From: UBA10002 sp964373775
Lineage (GTDB): Bacteria > Patescibacteriota > Minisyncoccia > Phycocordibacterales > UBA10002
Reading direction: 5' to 3'
Length of the DNA: 17,429 nt
Assembly (NCBI GenBank): GCA_964373775.1
Contig: CAYJWA010000016.1
Span: forward strand, 1 to 17,429
In this document: positions 7,025-13,417 of the stretch, piece after piece
How positions within the stretch are numbered: the first letter of the stretch is position 1
Layout: each line of letters starts with the position of its first letter
Position numbers and translations under genes: made by a program
The notes under the pieces: model-generated
Database searches by the model: none
Seen by the model: the letters and a program-made list of their open reading frames with translations, nothing else
Told to the model about the DNA's origin: nothing

Positions 7025-8061
7025 AGTAGCTTCGCTAATGCGGTAAGTAATAATTTATTTTGCTCGGGTGTCCCGACGGAAATGCGTATACAGTCTTTTA
7101 GAAGCGGCTTTGAACCGAAGTTTCTGACAATGATTCCGTACTCTTGGGCAAGCCTGGTTGCAACGATTGAGGCCTTTGGAAATCGCACCAGAAGAAAGTT
7201 CGCTTCACTAGGAAAAACAGTGAGGCCAAACTTTTTGAGAGCTTTTGACAATTTTTCGCGCTCTTTAATGATAATTGTCTTCCACTCTGCCATCTTTGGA
7301 TACTGCGTAAGAGCTTGAAGGGCCAATTCATTTGAAAGCTTGTTGAGGTTGTACGGCAATTTGATGCTGTTCAGATATTCGATTATTTCTTTCTGTGCGA
7401 CGGCGTAGCCAACCCGTATGCCCGCGAGACCCCATGCCTTTGAGAGGGTGCGCAGTATGACTAGGTTCTGAAATTCAGAAACTTTTTTTGTAAGCGACGA
7501 CTTCGAAGAAAATTCAACATATGCCTCATCCACAACCACTATCCCTTTGAAGCTCCGGCAAAGTTGTTCTATATCCGCCTCATCAATCACTACTCCCGTA
7601 GGACTATTTGGCGAACAGCAGAAGATGACTTTGGTTTTAGGGGTGATGCTCTTCAAAAGCGCTCGGATATCCAGAGTAAAATCATCACGGAATGAACAAC
7701 GGTTCACCGCAACGCCCGCGAGTTCGGCGATAACGCAATACATCCCATAGGTCGGTTCAATCGTAAGTATTTCCTCATCAGGCTCGACAAAAAGACGGAC
7801 CAGCAGGTCGATCGCTTCATTAGAGCCGTTTCCCACGAGAACATTCTCCGGGGAAATACCGAGAAAATCTCCCAGTGCTTCCCGAAGTCTTAGCGAATAG
7901 GGGTCGGGGTATCGGTTGAGTTCCAGCGCGGTCGTCGTTTCAACAACGCTCCCGAACGGATTTTCATTCGCGTCGAAAAACACACCGCGTTGATACAAAC
8001 TGCGAGCCGAACTATATGGCTTGAACTTTCTTAAGTTGGAACGAATAAGCGAGGTAATCAT
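7021..8061 (-). CDS. hisC: Histidinol-phosphate aminotransferase
   Basis: This 346-residue PLP enzyme of the class I/II aminotransferases interconverts imidazole-acetol phosphate plus glutamate with histidinol phosphate plus 2-oxoglutarate. Visible features are ANENPFG (31-37), NGSNEAIDLL (78-87), PNSPTG (151-156), DEAY (178-181), the PLP lysine in TLSKAWGLAG (Lys208), and a C-terminal RISVG segment with the substrate carboxylate arginine. The length matches HisC. The gene overlaps hisD by 4 bp at its start and the phosphatase by 4 bp at its end, so the three are translationally coupled. Confidence 0.94.
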   Translation of the reverse strand: MITSLIRSNLRKFKPYSSARSLYQRGVFFDANENPFGSVVETTTALELNRYPDPYSLRLREALGDFLGISPENVLVGNGSNEAIDLLVRLFVEPDEEILTIEPTYGMYCVIAELAGVAVNRCSFRDDFTLDIRALLKSITPKTKVIFCCSPNSPTGVVIDEADIEQLCRSFKGIVVVDEAYVEFSSKSSLTKKVSEFQNLVILRTLSKAWGLAGIRVGYAVAQKEIIEYLNSIKLPYNLNKLSNELALQALTQYPKMAEWKTIIIKEREKLSKALKKFGLTVFPSEANFLLVRFPKASIVATRLAQEYGIIVRNFGSKPLLKDCIRISVGTPEQNKLLLTALAKLL

Positions 8062-9344
8062 GTGTTTTTCTTGAATCTAATAGCGATAGCGTTTTTGTGG
8101 GCGTCTAATCCTTCCCTCTCTGCCAATGTCTCAACGGTGTTTCGAAGATTTTTCATGCCCGTTTTGCTTACTTTTTGAATCTGCATCTTCTTACCGAACG
8201 ATTCGACCGAAAGCGGTGAGAACATCTTGGCGTAGCCGGAAGTCGGAAGCGTGTGGTTGCTTCCGGTAGCGTAATCACCGAGGGGTTCGCTCGAGTACGG
8301 ACCGAGAAACACTGAACCGGCATTGGTAATCTCTTTCAGTACTTTTGAATCACTTTTGCTTACGATTTCAAGGTGTTCTGGAGCGTATTCATTGATGAAC
8401 TGCATGGCTTTTTCAAGGTTGGTGAATACGAGACCGAAACTATTCTTGAGAGATTCACGAAGAATTCCCTGCCTTGAAAGATTCTTACATTGCCGGAACA
8501 TTTCTTTTTGCACCTCTTGCGCCACTTTCTTTGATAGCGTCACCAATATCGCCTGCGCATCCTCGCTGTGCTCAAGCTGTGCCAAAAGGTCGGCCGCTAC
8601 CCAGGCGGAGCGGGCCGCTTCATTGGCGAATACCAGCACTTCCGACGGTCCGGCGGGCATATCAATATCAACTTCCCCGTAGACGAGCATCTTCGCAGCG
8701 GTTACATACCGGTTGCCCGGACCGAATATTTTTGAGACTTTCGGAATGGTTTCTGTCCCATAGGCCATAGCCGCTATCGCCTGCGCACCGCCGACTTTAA
8801 AAATCTTCGTAACCCCGCACAAATCCGCCGCTACAAGTACCGCGCTCGGCACAGCGCCGTCTTTATCGGGAGGAACACACAGCACTATTTCTTTACAGCC
8901 GGCGATACGCGCCGGTATGCAGAGCATCAGCACCGTAGAAGGATAGACGGCTTTTCCGCCGGGAACATAGAGCCCGACTTTTTCTACGGGCCGAAACTCG
9001 CGCCACACGCGCACTCCCGGCCTCGTCGTAACCGGTGGCTCCTTACGCAGGATTGTGGACTGGAACTTCACAATGGCTGCTTTTGCGTCTTTGAGTGCCG
9101 CGAGTGTCTGCCTCGTTTCTGCCGAGTACGCTTCTTGGATCTCCCTGCGCGAAACGCGAAAAGTGGGCAGCTGCACACCATCGAATTTTTTAGTCAGCTC
9201 GAAAAGCGCTGTATCCCCCTTTTCACGGACAAGCGTAATGATATTTTGCGCGGTCTTCACCGCTTCAGTTTTCACTCCTCCTTGTTTTCTTACTAACCGG
9301 AGCAAGCGCGAAGTGGACTGCTTTTTGACATGTATAATCTTCAT
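8058..9344 (-). CDS. hisD: Histidinol dehydrogenase
   Basis: This 428-residue zinc enzyme catalyses the two-step NAD-dependent oxidation of histidinol to histidine. Conserved stretches include PGGKAVYPSTVLM, FGPGNRYV, the zinc-ligand region QLEHSEDAQ, the catalytic EYAPEHLEI, the signature GDYATGSNHTLPT with its Asp ligand, and the C-terminal EGLDAHKNAI with the His ligand. The ATG at 9344 gives the normal family length (about 430). The longer in-frame extension to 9455 runs through the leader hairpin and repeat and is not credible. It is the first gene of the his operon, about 235 nt downstream of the proposed P1 transcription start, and no strong Shine-Dalgarno site is visible. Confidence 0.95.
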   Translation of the reverse strand: MKIIHVKKQSTSRLLRLVRKQGGVKTEAVKTAQNIITLVREKGDTALFELTKKFDGVQLPTFRVSRREIQEAYSAETRQTLAALKDAKAAIVKFQSTILRKEPPVTTRPGVRVWREFRPVEKVGLYVPGGKAVYPSTVLMLCIPARIAGCKEIVLCVPPDKDGAVPSAVLVAADLCGVTKIFKVGGAQAIAAMAYGTETIPKVSKIFGPGNRYVTAAKMLVYGEVDIDMPAGPSEVLVFANEAARSAWVAADLLAQLEHSEDAQAILVTLSKKVAQEVQKEMFRQCKNLSRQGILRESLKNSFGLVFTNLEKAMQFINEYAPEHLEIVSKSDSKVLKEITNAGSVFLGPYSSEPLGDYATGSNHTLPTSGYAKMFSPLSVESFGKKMQIQKVSKTGMKNLRNTVETLAEREGLDAHKNAIAIRFKKNT

Positions 9345-9361
9345 GATGCCGTGCATGAATA

Positions 9362-9492
9362 ACAAACGGGCTCTCACTCGAGAGCCCGTTTGTGTGTGCC
9401 TTGATTGAAATAGATTCGTCCCTAATACCGCAAAGTTCGGTAACGGGCATGACAAACACAGACCGGCTCTCCAGTTTGTCGGCTGTGGTGAT
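9362..9492 (-). ncRNA. Structured hisD leader element, copy 2, with attenuator-like hairpin
   Basis: In the minus-strand transcript, 9391-9492 folds into at least two hairpins (CACAG/CTGTG plus CCG/CGG; TACCG/CGGTA within CCC/GGG). A perfect 13-bp hairpin then follows (9363-9375 with 9380-9392, 4-nt loop), with TGTTATTC after it and the hisD ATG 18 nt further on. The segment GGAGAGCC at 9465-9472 is complementary to GGCTCTC in the hairpin's 5' arm, so an alternative antiterminator-type pairing is possible. The first 102 bases are identical to copy 1. No T-box consensus and no His-codon run were found. Confidence 0.6.
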
Positions 9493-9567
9493 GTATAGCA
9501 TTAAATTGTGATTGCTTGTTGTTCATGTGACTTTCTAAAATGGCTTTCGCTTCTTCCTTGGTACGGG

Positions 9568-9643
9568 GCTACACTTTACTTAAGTAAAGTGTAGCAAGGG
9601 CGCGCTGGATGTCAAGGGTTCCTCCTTACCAAGCACCTTGAAC
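9568..9643 (-). promoter_or_regulatory. P1: his operon promoter with two palindromic operators
   Basis: On the minus strand a perfect -35 TTGACA (9610-9615) is separated by 16 bp from a -10 TACACT (9588-9593). The -10 lies inside a perfect 28-bp palindrome (9568-9595, arms beginning GCTACACTTTACTT). Just upstream of the -35, a decayed palindrome at 9618-9643 (GTTCCTCCTTACC ... CCTTGAAC) occupies the place where the other two promoters have an intact second palindrome. A repressor bound to the inner palindrome would block both the -10 box and the start site. Confidence 0.75.
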
Positions 9644-9702
9644 GCCCTGTGGTCAAAGTGCTGGGTTCACAGCGTGTGGAGGTCTAACCTCAACAGGAGT
9701 CT

Positions 9703-9783
9703 AACTGGGTTTACTTGGGTAAAGTGTAGCAAATGTACCTATCCCCTGTCAAGCGGTTCCACTTTACTTAAGTAAAGTGGAAC
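9703..9783 (-). promoter_or_regulatory. P2: second upstream promoter of the same design
   Basis: TTGACA at 9747-9752 and TACACT at 9723-9728 are separated by 18 bp. The -10 overlaps a palindrome with core TTTAC-TTGG-GTAAA (9710-9723) whose outer left arm has decayed. A perfect 28-bp palindrome (9756-9783, arms GTTCCACTTTACTT) lies 3 bp upstream of the -35. The centres are 53 bp apart. It lies about 135 bp upstream of P1 and points the same way, so the his operon may have tandem promoters. Confidence 0.7.
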
Positions 9784-9892
9784 AGAGGCGTGTTTCCTCC
9801 CCTCCTTTCCAAGGAGGGGTCGGGGTGGTCGGAGGGTGTCACATCCCTCCCCCGACTCCGAAGTCGGAGTGCTCCCTTTGCTAAGGGAGAAT
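9784..9892. repeat. Hairpin-rich GC repeat after the regulator gene
   Basis: Three short hairpins follow one another: CCCCTCCTT/AAGGAGGGG (about 9799-9819), ACTCCGACTTCGGAGT-type (about 9855-9870) and CTCCCTTTG/CTAAGGGAG (about 9872-9889). They sit between the regulator stop and promoter P2. They could together terminate the regulator transcript, though no T-run follows on the minus strand. Confidence 0.6.
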
Positions 9893-10213
9893 TCAGAGTT
9901 GCTTCTTCCAACGCTTGATGGCGAGATTGTAACCGCCTGCACCGTGCTTGTACCATTTCTTTACCCGAGCAATGGTGCGGGAACTCAAACCTGTATCTTC
10001 CTCTATAGCGGCATAATGGATGCTCTTTGCAAGCGAACGGGCGGCGCGGAAGCGTTTGGCGAATTCAATAATCTCGGATTCGGTCAGCAAATCGCGCATA
10101 AACGCTTTCATTTCGGCGCTATCGCGCATGGACAAGAATGCTCGCGCCAATGCGGTAGTATCGTTGTTATCCCATTTTGGTTTTGCCCTTGTTTTTAGGC
10201 GTTTCTTTGCCAT
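9893..10213 (-). CDS. TrpR/YerC/YecD-family transcriptional repressor (candidate HisR)
   Basis: This 106-residue all-helical DNA-binding protein of the Trp-repressor superfamily matches the YerC/YecD branch. LLTESEIIEFAKRFRAARSL corresponds to the helix before the reader head, and AIEEDTGLSSRTIARVKKWY is the helix-turn-helix, followed by the family-typical KHGAGGYNLAI. The basic start MAKKRLKTRAK at 10213 is chosen over an upstream ATG because the longer form would be translated from the operator palindrome. From memory, YerC relatives in Firmicutes have been linked by comparative genomics to control of histidine synthesis (HisR). Here the gene lies directly upstream of hisDCB and has its own operator-type promoter (10223-10302), so autoregulation and his control are likely. 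The co-effector is unproven. Confidence 0.85.
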   Translation of the reverse strand: MAKKRLKTRAKPKWDNNDTTALARAFLSMRDSAEMKAFMRDLLTESEIIEFAKRFRAARSLAKSIHYAAIEEDTGLSSRTIARVKKWYKHGAGGYNLAIKRWKKQL

Positions 10214-10222
10214 GGGTATATC

Positions 10223-10302
10223 GCTACTCTTTACTTGGGTAAAGTGTAGCAAACTACCCCTCGCACTGTCAATGGCTCCTCTTTACTAAGATAAAGAGGA
10301 GC
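10223..10302 (-). promoter_or_regulatory. P3: promoter of the TrpR-family gene with two palindromic operators
   Basis: On the minus strand TTGACA (10267-10272) and TACACT (10243-10248) are 18 bp apart. The -10 is embedded in a 28-bp palindrome (10223-10250, GCTACTCTTTAC / GTAAAGTGTAGC). A second palindrome (10275-10302, GCTCCTCTTTA / TAAAGAGGAGC) lies 2 bp upstream of the -35. The centres are 52 bp apart. The expected start site is about 24 nt before the regulator ATG. Confidence 0.78.
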
Positions 10303-10333
10303 TATGGGAGAAAGGAGAGGCGGGGGAGGAAGA

Positions 10334-11059
10334 TTAAAATGACAGCTCGGTTCCTTCGACGGCGTCGCGAAACTCGATGCCGGCGGCGGAGAGATACCGC
10401 TCGGTTACGCCGCGGGTCGGACCAAGGAACTTCAACATACCGTCGTGGACCGGAAACGCGACTTTCGGCTTGAGCGCCTTTGCGTAGTCAATCGCATCAG
10501 AAATCTTGAGCCACGGACCGGCAACCGGAAGCGCGAGAATCTCGACAGGTTTGTGTGGATTGTAAAACGCATCGCCCGGATAGAAAAAACGGTTTGCGAA
10601 AAAGTAGCCGGTGTTTTGCACCTGTCCAAAATCCTGGTAGATAGTGGCGTGTTTTTCGCCGTGTCCCTCAACATGCACGCCGCCTAAAACCCCACGAGAC
10701 GAGGTCTCGTCTGAGGTTCGGCCGACCGCCTCTCTCGGGCGGTTTAGGCCAAACTCCTCTGCTCCGCCGTGTTCCAAGAGTTGATAGGCAATTTTTTCTG
10801 CATCAAGTAGTTTTCCCACGCCACGATTGGTGACAATTTTTGCCTCCGGATTATTCTTCAAAACTGTTTTAAGCGACTCCAAATGAAAGTGGTCCTGATG
10901 CTCGTGTGTGATGAAGATGTAGTCAATATTTCTGGCGTCATTTTGCAATGTTGAATACGCGCCCGGGTCGGTCATAATCCGCACTCCAGTTTCCCCTGTG
11001 TTGAGCTTCGTCGAAACATCAATAACCAAACAACAATGTCCGAGTTTGGTGATTCGCAT
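10334..11059 (-). CDS. Metallo-beta-lactamase-fold hydrolase (UlaG-like)
   Basis: This 241-residue metal-dependent hydrolase has the metal motif THEHQDH (His52, His54, Asp56, His57), a further histidine in GEKHATIY (about 137), the bridging aspartate in PGDAFY (about 163) and a C-terminal histidine in FPVHDG. It resembles the UlaG/L-ascorbate-6-phosphate-lactonase-like group, whose members often have unknown substrates. About residues 106-127 (NRPREAVGRTSDETSSRG...) are encoded by a palindromic repeat inserted in frame (10682-10749) and are probably not part of the ancestral fold. The start lies 2 bp after the SDR stop, so the two are co-transcribed. Substrate unknown. Confidence 0.85.
   Translation of the reverse strand: MRITKLGHCCLVIDVSTKLNTGETGVRIMTDPGAYSTLQNDARNIDYIFITHEHQDHFHLESLKTVLKNNPEAKIVTNRGVGKLLDAEKIAYQLLEHGGAEEFGLNRPREAVGRTSDETSSRGVLGGVHVEGHGEKHATIYQDFGQVQNTGYFFANRFFYPGDAFYNPHKPVEILALPVAGPWLKISDAIDYAKALKPKVAFPVHDGMLKFLGPTRGVTERYLSAAGIEFRDAVEGTELSF
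10682..10749. repeat. 68-bp palindromic element inserted in frame inside the hydrolase gene
   Basis: The element is bounded by imperfect inverted ends GCCTAAAACC (10682-10691) and GGTTTAGGC (10741-10749). It contains a perfect hairpin ACGAGAC-GAG-GTCTCGT (10694-10710) and a second one ACCGCC/GGCGGT (10725-10743). It keeps the reading frame open and adds roughly 22 residues between conserved hydrolase segments. Confidence 0.7.
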
Positions 11060-11061
11060 AT

Positions 11062-11745
11062 TTATTGCGCGATGTGTTTCATTCCAATCTCTGGGAACAT
11101 GGTCGGCATCTCTGTCTCAACCACGAACGCAACCGTGCGCGCGACGGCTGCGGGTTCAAGCGCTTTCACGGAATCCTTGGTAATACCCGCTGCGGCGAAA
11201 AATCCGGTTCGCATCTGACCCGGGTAGAGTCCGGTCACTGCGATATTTTCCGGTGCGAGTTCAAGCGCGAGCGACTTGGTGAATCCGGTGATGGCCCACT
11301 TGGAAGCATTATAGATAGTTCGTCCAGCTTTGCCATAAAGACCCGCTTGCGAAATGACATTCAGAATCAAACCGCTTTTTTGCGCTTTCATGATTGGAAG
11401 GGCAGCACGAGAAAGGAGAATTGTGCCGAGCGTGTTGACTTCAAGGAGCCGTTTAATTTGCTCCGACATATTGCTCTCAAGCGGTCCTTCAAGCCAGATC
11501 CCTGCATTGTTGATGATACAGTCAATACGCTTGTGTTTGTTGAGAACCTGCTCCACGGCCTTCTCAATTGCATTCGCGTCGGAGACATCGCAGACCATTC
11601 CTTCGCACCCATATTCCTTTGCAACCGCTTCAATCTTTTCCTTGTGAAGCGAGAGAATCACAACGGTGTGCCGAGCCGAAAGCTCTTCCACAATCGCCTT
11701 CCCCAACCCGTCGCTTCCACCAGACACAATGACGACTTTTTTCAT
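11062..11745 (-). CDS. Short-chain dehydrogenase/reductase (SDR)
   Basis: This 227-residue classical SDR has the Rossmann nucleotide-binding motif SGGSDGLG (8-15), an acidic-residue segment CDVSDA (52-57), NNAG (79-82), and the catalytic Ser132, Tyr145 and Lys149 (ISQAG, YNASK), followed by the PG-type motif YPGQMRTGF. It probably oxidises or reduces a carbonyl/alcohol with NAD(P)(H); the substrate is unknown. The ATG at 11745 is chosen because MKKVVIVSGG is the natural SDR start and because a TATACT -10 box ends only 7 bp upstream, so the mRNA is probably leaderless. The metallo-hydrolase gene follows 2 bp after the stop. Confidence 0.9.
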   Translation of the reverse strand: MKKVVIVSGGSDGLGKAIVEELSARHTVVILSLHKEKIEAVAKEYGCEGMVCDVSDANAIEKAVEQVLNKHKRIDCIINNAGIWLEGPLESNMSEQIKRLLEVNTLGTILLSRAALPIMKAQKSGLILNVISQAGLYGKAGRTIYNASKWAITGFTKSLALELAPENIAVTGLYPGQMRTGFFAAAGITKDSVKALEPAAVARTVAFVVETEMPTMFPEIGMKHIAQ

Positions 11746-11752
11746 GAAAATA

Positions 11753-11758
11753 AGTATA
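11753..11758 (-). promoter_or_regulatory. Extended -10 element of the SDR gene
   Basis: The minus-strand sequence TGCTATACT gives an extended -10 (TGN-TATACT) whose last base is 7 bp before the SDR ATG. Transcription would begin at or very near the start codon. No good -35 is seen at 17 bp. Confidence 0.5.
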
Positions 11759-11804
11759 GCATAGCAACCTTGCGACTTAATCAATTTCGGAAAGAGCCGT
11801 CAGC

Positions 11805-11837
11805 CCCCAACCCGCGCGCGGGTTGGGGTTCTTTTTT
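11805..11837 (+). terminator. Plus-strand terminator-like hairpin between two minus-strand genes
   Basis: A perfect 24-bp palindrome (11805-11828; CCCCAACCCGCG and its complement) is followed on the plus strand by TTCTTTTTT. By shape it is an intrinsic terminator reading plus, although both flanking genes read minus. It abuts the Nudix stop codon at 11836-11838. The hairpin may still slow or end minus-strand transcription, but that side has no T-run. Confidence 0.5.
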
Positions 11838-12327
11838 ACTTTTGCACCGTGTGCGTAATGAGTTCAAGCAGGTAGCGTACGCCAGAGAGATATGCTTTCA
11901 GCATTTTCTTGATATCACGAGTCCGCAATACATCAATATCCATCGCCTCAATTTCTTCGGGAGCGAACCACCGCGTTTCGCTCACATCATCACTTAACAC
12001 CGAGGTTGGCGCGTCTTCAATCTTTCCGACAAAAACCAGCTTAATCGCATGTGGCGTACCTTTCGAGTTTGAAAGGTCTCGGCGAACATTTGAATACACG
12101 CCAAGCAGGTGCGTCGGGATGAAGTTAAATCCGGTTTCTTCTTTTACCTCTCGCTTGATTCCTTCGATCGGGTCTTCCCCGACTTCAATCCACCCGGCCG
12201 GATGGCTCCATTTCCCTGTGTCGGGATTCTTCTCGCCAAGCCGTTCTTTCACAAGCAAAAACTTCCCGTTTCGTTCAACAATAGCGGCAACGGCCCCAAA
12301 AGTCTGCGTGTATACTCTTTCCCTCAT
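11836..12327 (-). CDS. Nudix hydrolase (paralogue 1)
   Basis: This 163-residue Nudix-fold pyrophosphohydrolase carries a complete Nudix box, G-x5-E-x7-REVKEETGF (Gly45 to Phe67). The catalytic glutamates in REVKEE bind Mg2+. It cleaves a nucleoside diphosphate linked to some moiety X; the substrate is not predictable. It is closely related to the protein at 15124-15612: both begin RVYTQTF and share GKFLLV, PAGWI, PTHLL and a C-terminal LELI-HTV segment. The start at 12327 lies 1 bp after the galU stop, suggesting co-transcription and perhaps a link to nucleotide-sugar metabolism. Confidence 0.9.
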   Translation of the reverse strand: MRERVYTQTFGAVAAIVERNGKFLLVKERLGEKNPDTGKWSHPAGWIEVGEDPIEGIKREVKEETGFNFIPTHLLGVYSNVRRDLSNSKGTPHAIKLVFVGKIEDAPTSVLSDDVSETRWFAPEEIEAMDIDVLRTRDIKKMLKAYLSGVRYLLELITHTVQK

Positions 12328-12328
12328 G

Positions 12329-13195
12329 CTACATCTTCAGATGTGTAAGAAACTCTCTGAATTCTTTTCTAGTCTCCGGGTGCTCCAACGCGAATCGCAC
12401 CGTAGCTTTGAGAAACCCAATTTTTGAGCCGCAGTCCAGCCATTCGCCCTCCAGTTTGACACCGTACACTTCGCCGTTCTTCGCCACTGCGTCCAGCGCG
12501 TGTGCGAGCCGGAGTTCTTCGCCGCCTTTTGCGTGTATCTTTCCAAGCGCTGCTACCACTTCCGGCGTAATGATGTACTTCCCGACCACCGCGAGATTTG
12601 AGGGAGCATCTTTGAGTGCGGGCTTTTCCACAATTTCTTTGATGCGATACACATTCCCGCCAATATGCTCCGCCTTCACGATGCCTTTGGAGGAAACGAC
12701 ATTGTGTGGCACCTCCGCGAGCGCGATGACCGATGTGCCGTATTTCTCATACACATTCACTAACTGCTTCAGGGCAGGAGTCTTACCCAGAATCAAATCG
12801 TCGCCGAAAAGAACCGCAACCGCCTCGTTTTCCATTAAGTGCGCGGCAGTGAGTATGGCATCGCCGTCGCCGCGCGGATATTTTTGTCGCACATAGGCGA
12901 ATCGCGCGAGATTGGAGATGTCGCGGACAAGCTTCGCCGCCTCGGTTTTGCCACCCTCTTCAAGGGCGCGCTCCAATCCGGTGGCCACATCAAAATGGTC
13001 TTCAATGGTGCGTTTCTCTCTGCCGGTCACGAAGATAATATCCTTGATTCCTGACGCGACGGCTTCTTCCACCAAGTACTGCACCGCAGGTTTGTCCACA
13101 ATCGGGAGCATCTCTTTGGGCTGGGCTTTGGTCGCCGGTAAAAAACGGGTACCAAGCCCCGCTACCGGAATAATGGCTTTGGTGATGAGTTGCAT
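12329..13195 (-). CDS. galU: UTP-glucose-1-phosphate uridylyltransferase
   Basis: This 288-residue cytoplasmic enzyme makes UDP-glucose from UTP and glucose-1-phosphate for cell-envelope polysaccharides. It shows the nucleotide-binding signature GLGTRFLPATKAQPKEMLP (13-31), VDKPAVQYLVEEA, the FVTGREKRTIEDHFD segment, VLFGDDLI with the metal-binding aspartate, EKP, and the C-terminal GEWLDCGSKIGFLKA. The length is standard. The ATG at 13195 is chosen because the family begins here (MQLITKAIIPVAG); the in-frame extension upstream crosses repeat DNA. The Nudix gene follows with a 1-bp gap. Confidence 0.94.
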   Translation of the reverse strand: MQLITKAIIPVAGLGTRFLPATKAQPKEMLPIVDKPAVQYLVEEAVASGIKDIIFVTGREKRTIEDHFDVATGLERALEEGGKTEAAKLVRDISNLARFAYVRQKYPRGDGDAILTAAHLMENEAVAVLFGDDLILGKTPALKQLVNVYEKYGTSVIALAEVPHNVVSSKGIVKAEHIGGNVYRIKEIVEKPALKDAPSNLAVVGKYIITPEVVAALGKIHAKGGEELRLAHALDAVAKNGEVYGVKLEGEWLDCGSKIGFLKATVRFALEHPETRKEFREFLTHLKM

Positions 13196-13417
13196 AATCT
13201 TCAAAAACTTCTCAAAACACAGAGCATCCACCCTTCGGGGGATCTCCCGAAGGGAGACAAAGTACAAACCCCGAATAGCAGAGCAAAGCTCGCTACGGGG
13301 CAGGCAAAACACAAACTTCTCAAAACACAAACCCGACATATAATCTATATGGCTTTTTGTGCATTGTGCTTTGGAATGTTTGTTTGGTCTTTGTGTACTG
13401 TGCTTTGTGTATTCTCC
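13196..13417. repeat. Intergenic spacer with CCCTTCGGG hairpin repeat (copy 2)
   Basis: The 222-bp gap between the HAD gene and galU carries the hairpin CCCTTCGGG ... CCCGAAGGG (13231-13254) with CACCC before and GAGACAAA after it, as at 4192-4224. It is followed by AACACAAAC-rich sequence and a complementary TTTGTGTAC/TGTGCTTTG stretch around 13359-13411. It must hold any galU promoter, but no clear one was identified. Confidence 0.65.

Noticed and set aside
9345..9455. Long form of HisD starting at 9455
   Set aside because: The extra residues come from the leader hairpin and repeat; the ATG at 9344 gives the standard length.
9362..9492. T-box riboswitch or His-codon leader peptide upstream of hisD
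   Set aside because: No T-box consensus (GGGTGGNACCGCG-like) was found and the possible short frames have no run of histidine codons; one carries only three scattered near the end. The shared leader peptide is not independent evidence because the DNA itself is identical in both copies.
11065..11997. 310-codon plus-strand frame opposite the SDR and Nudix genes
   Set aside because: It is antisense to two genes with intact family motifs; no domain is recognisable in it.
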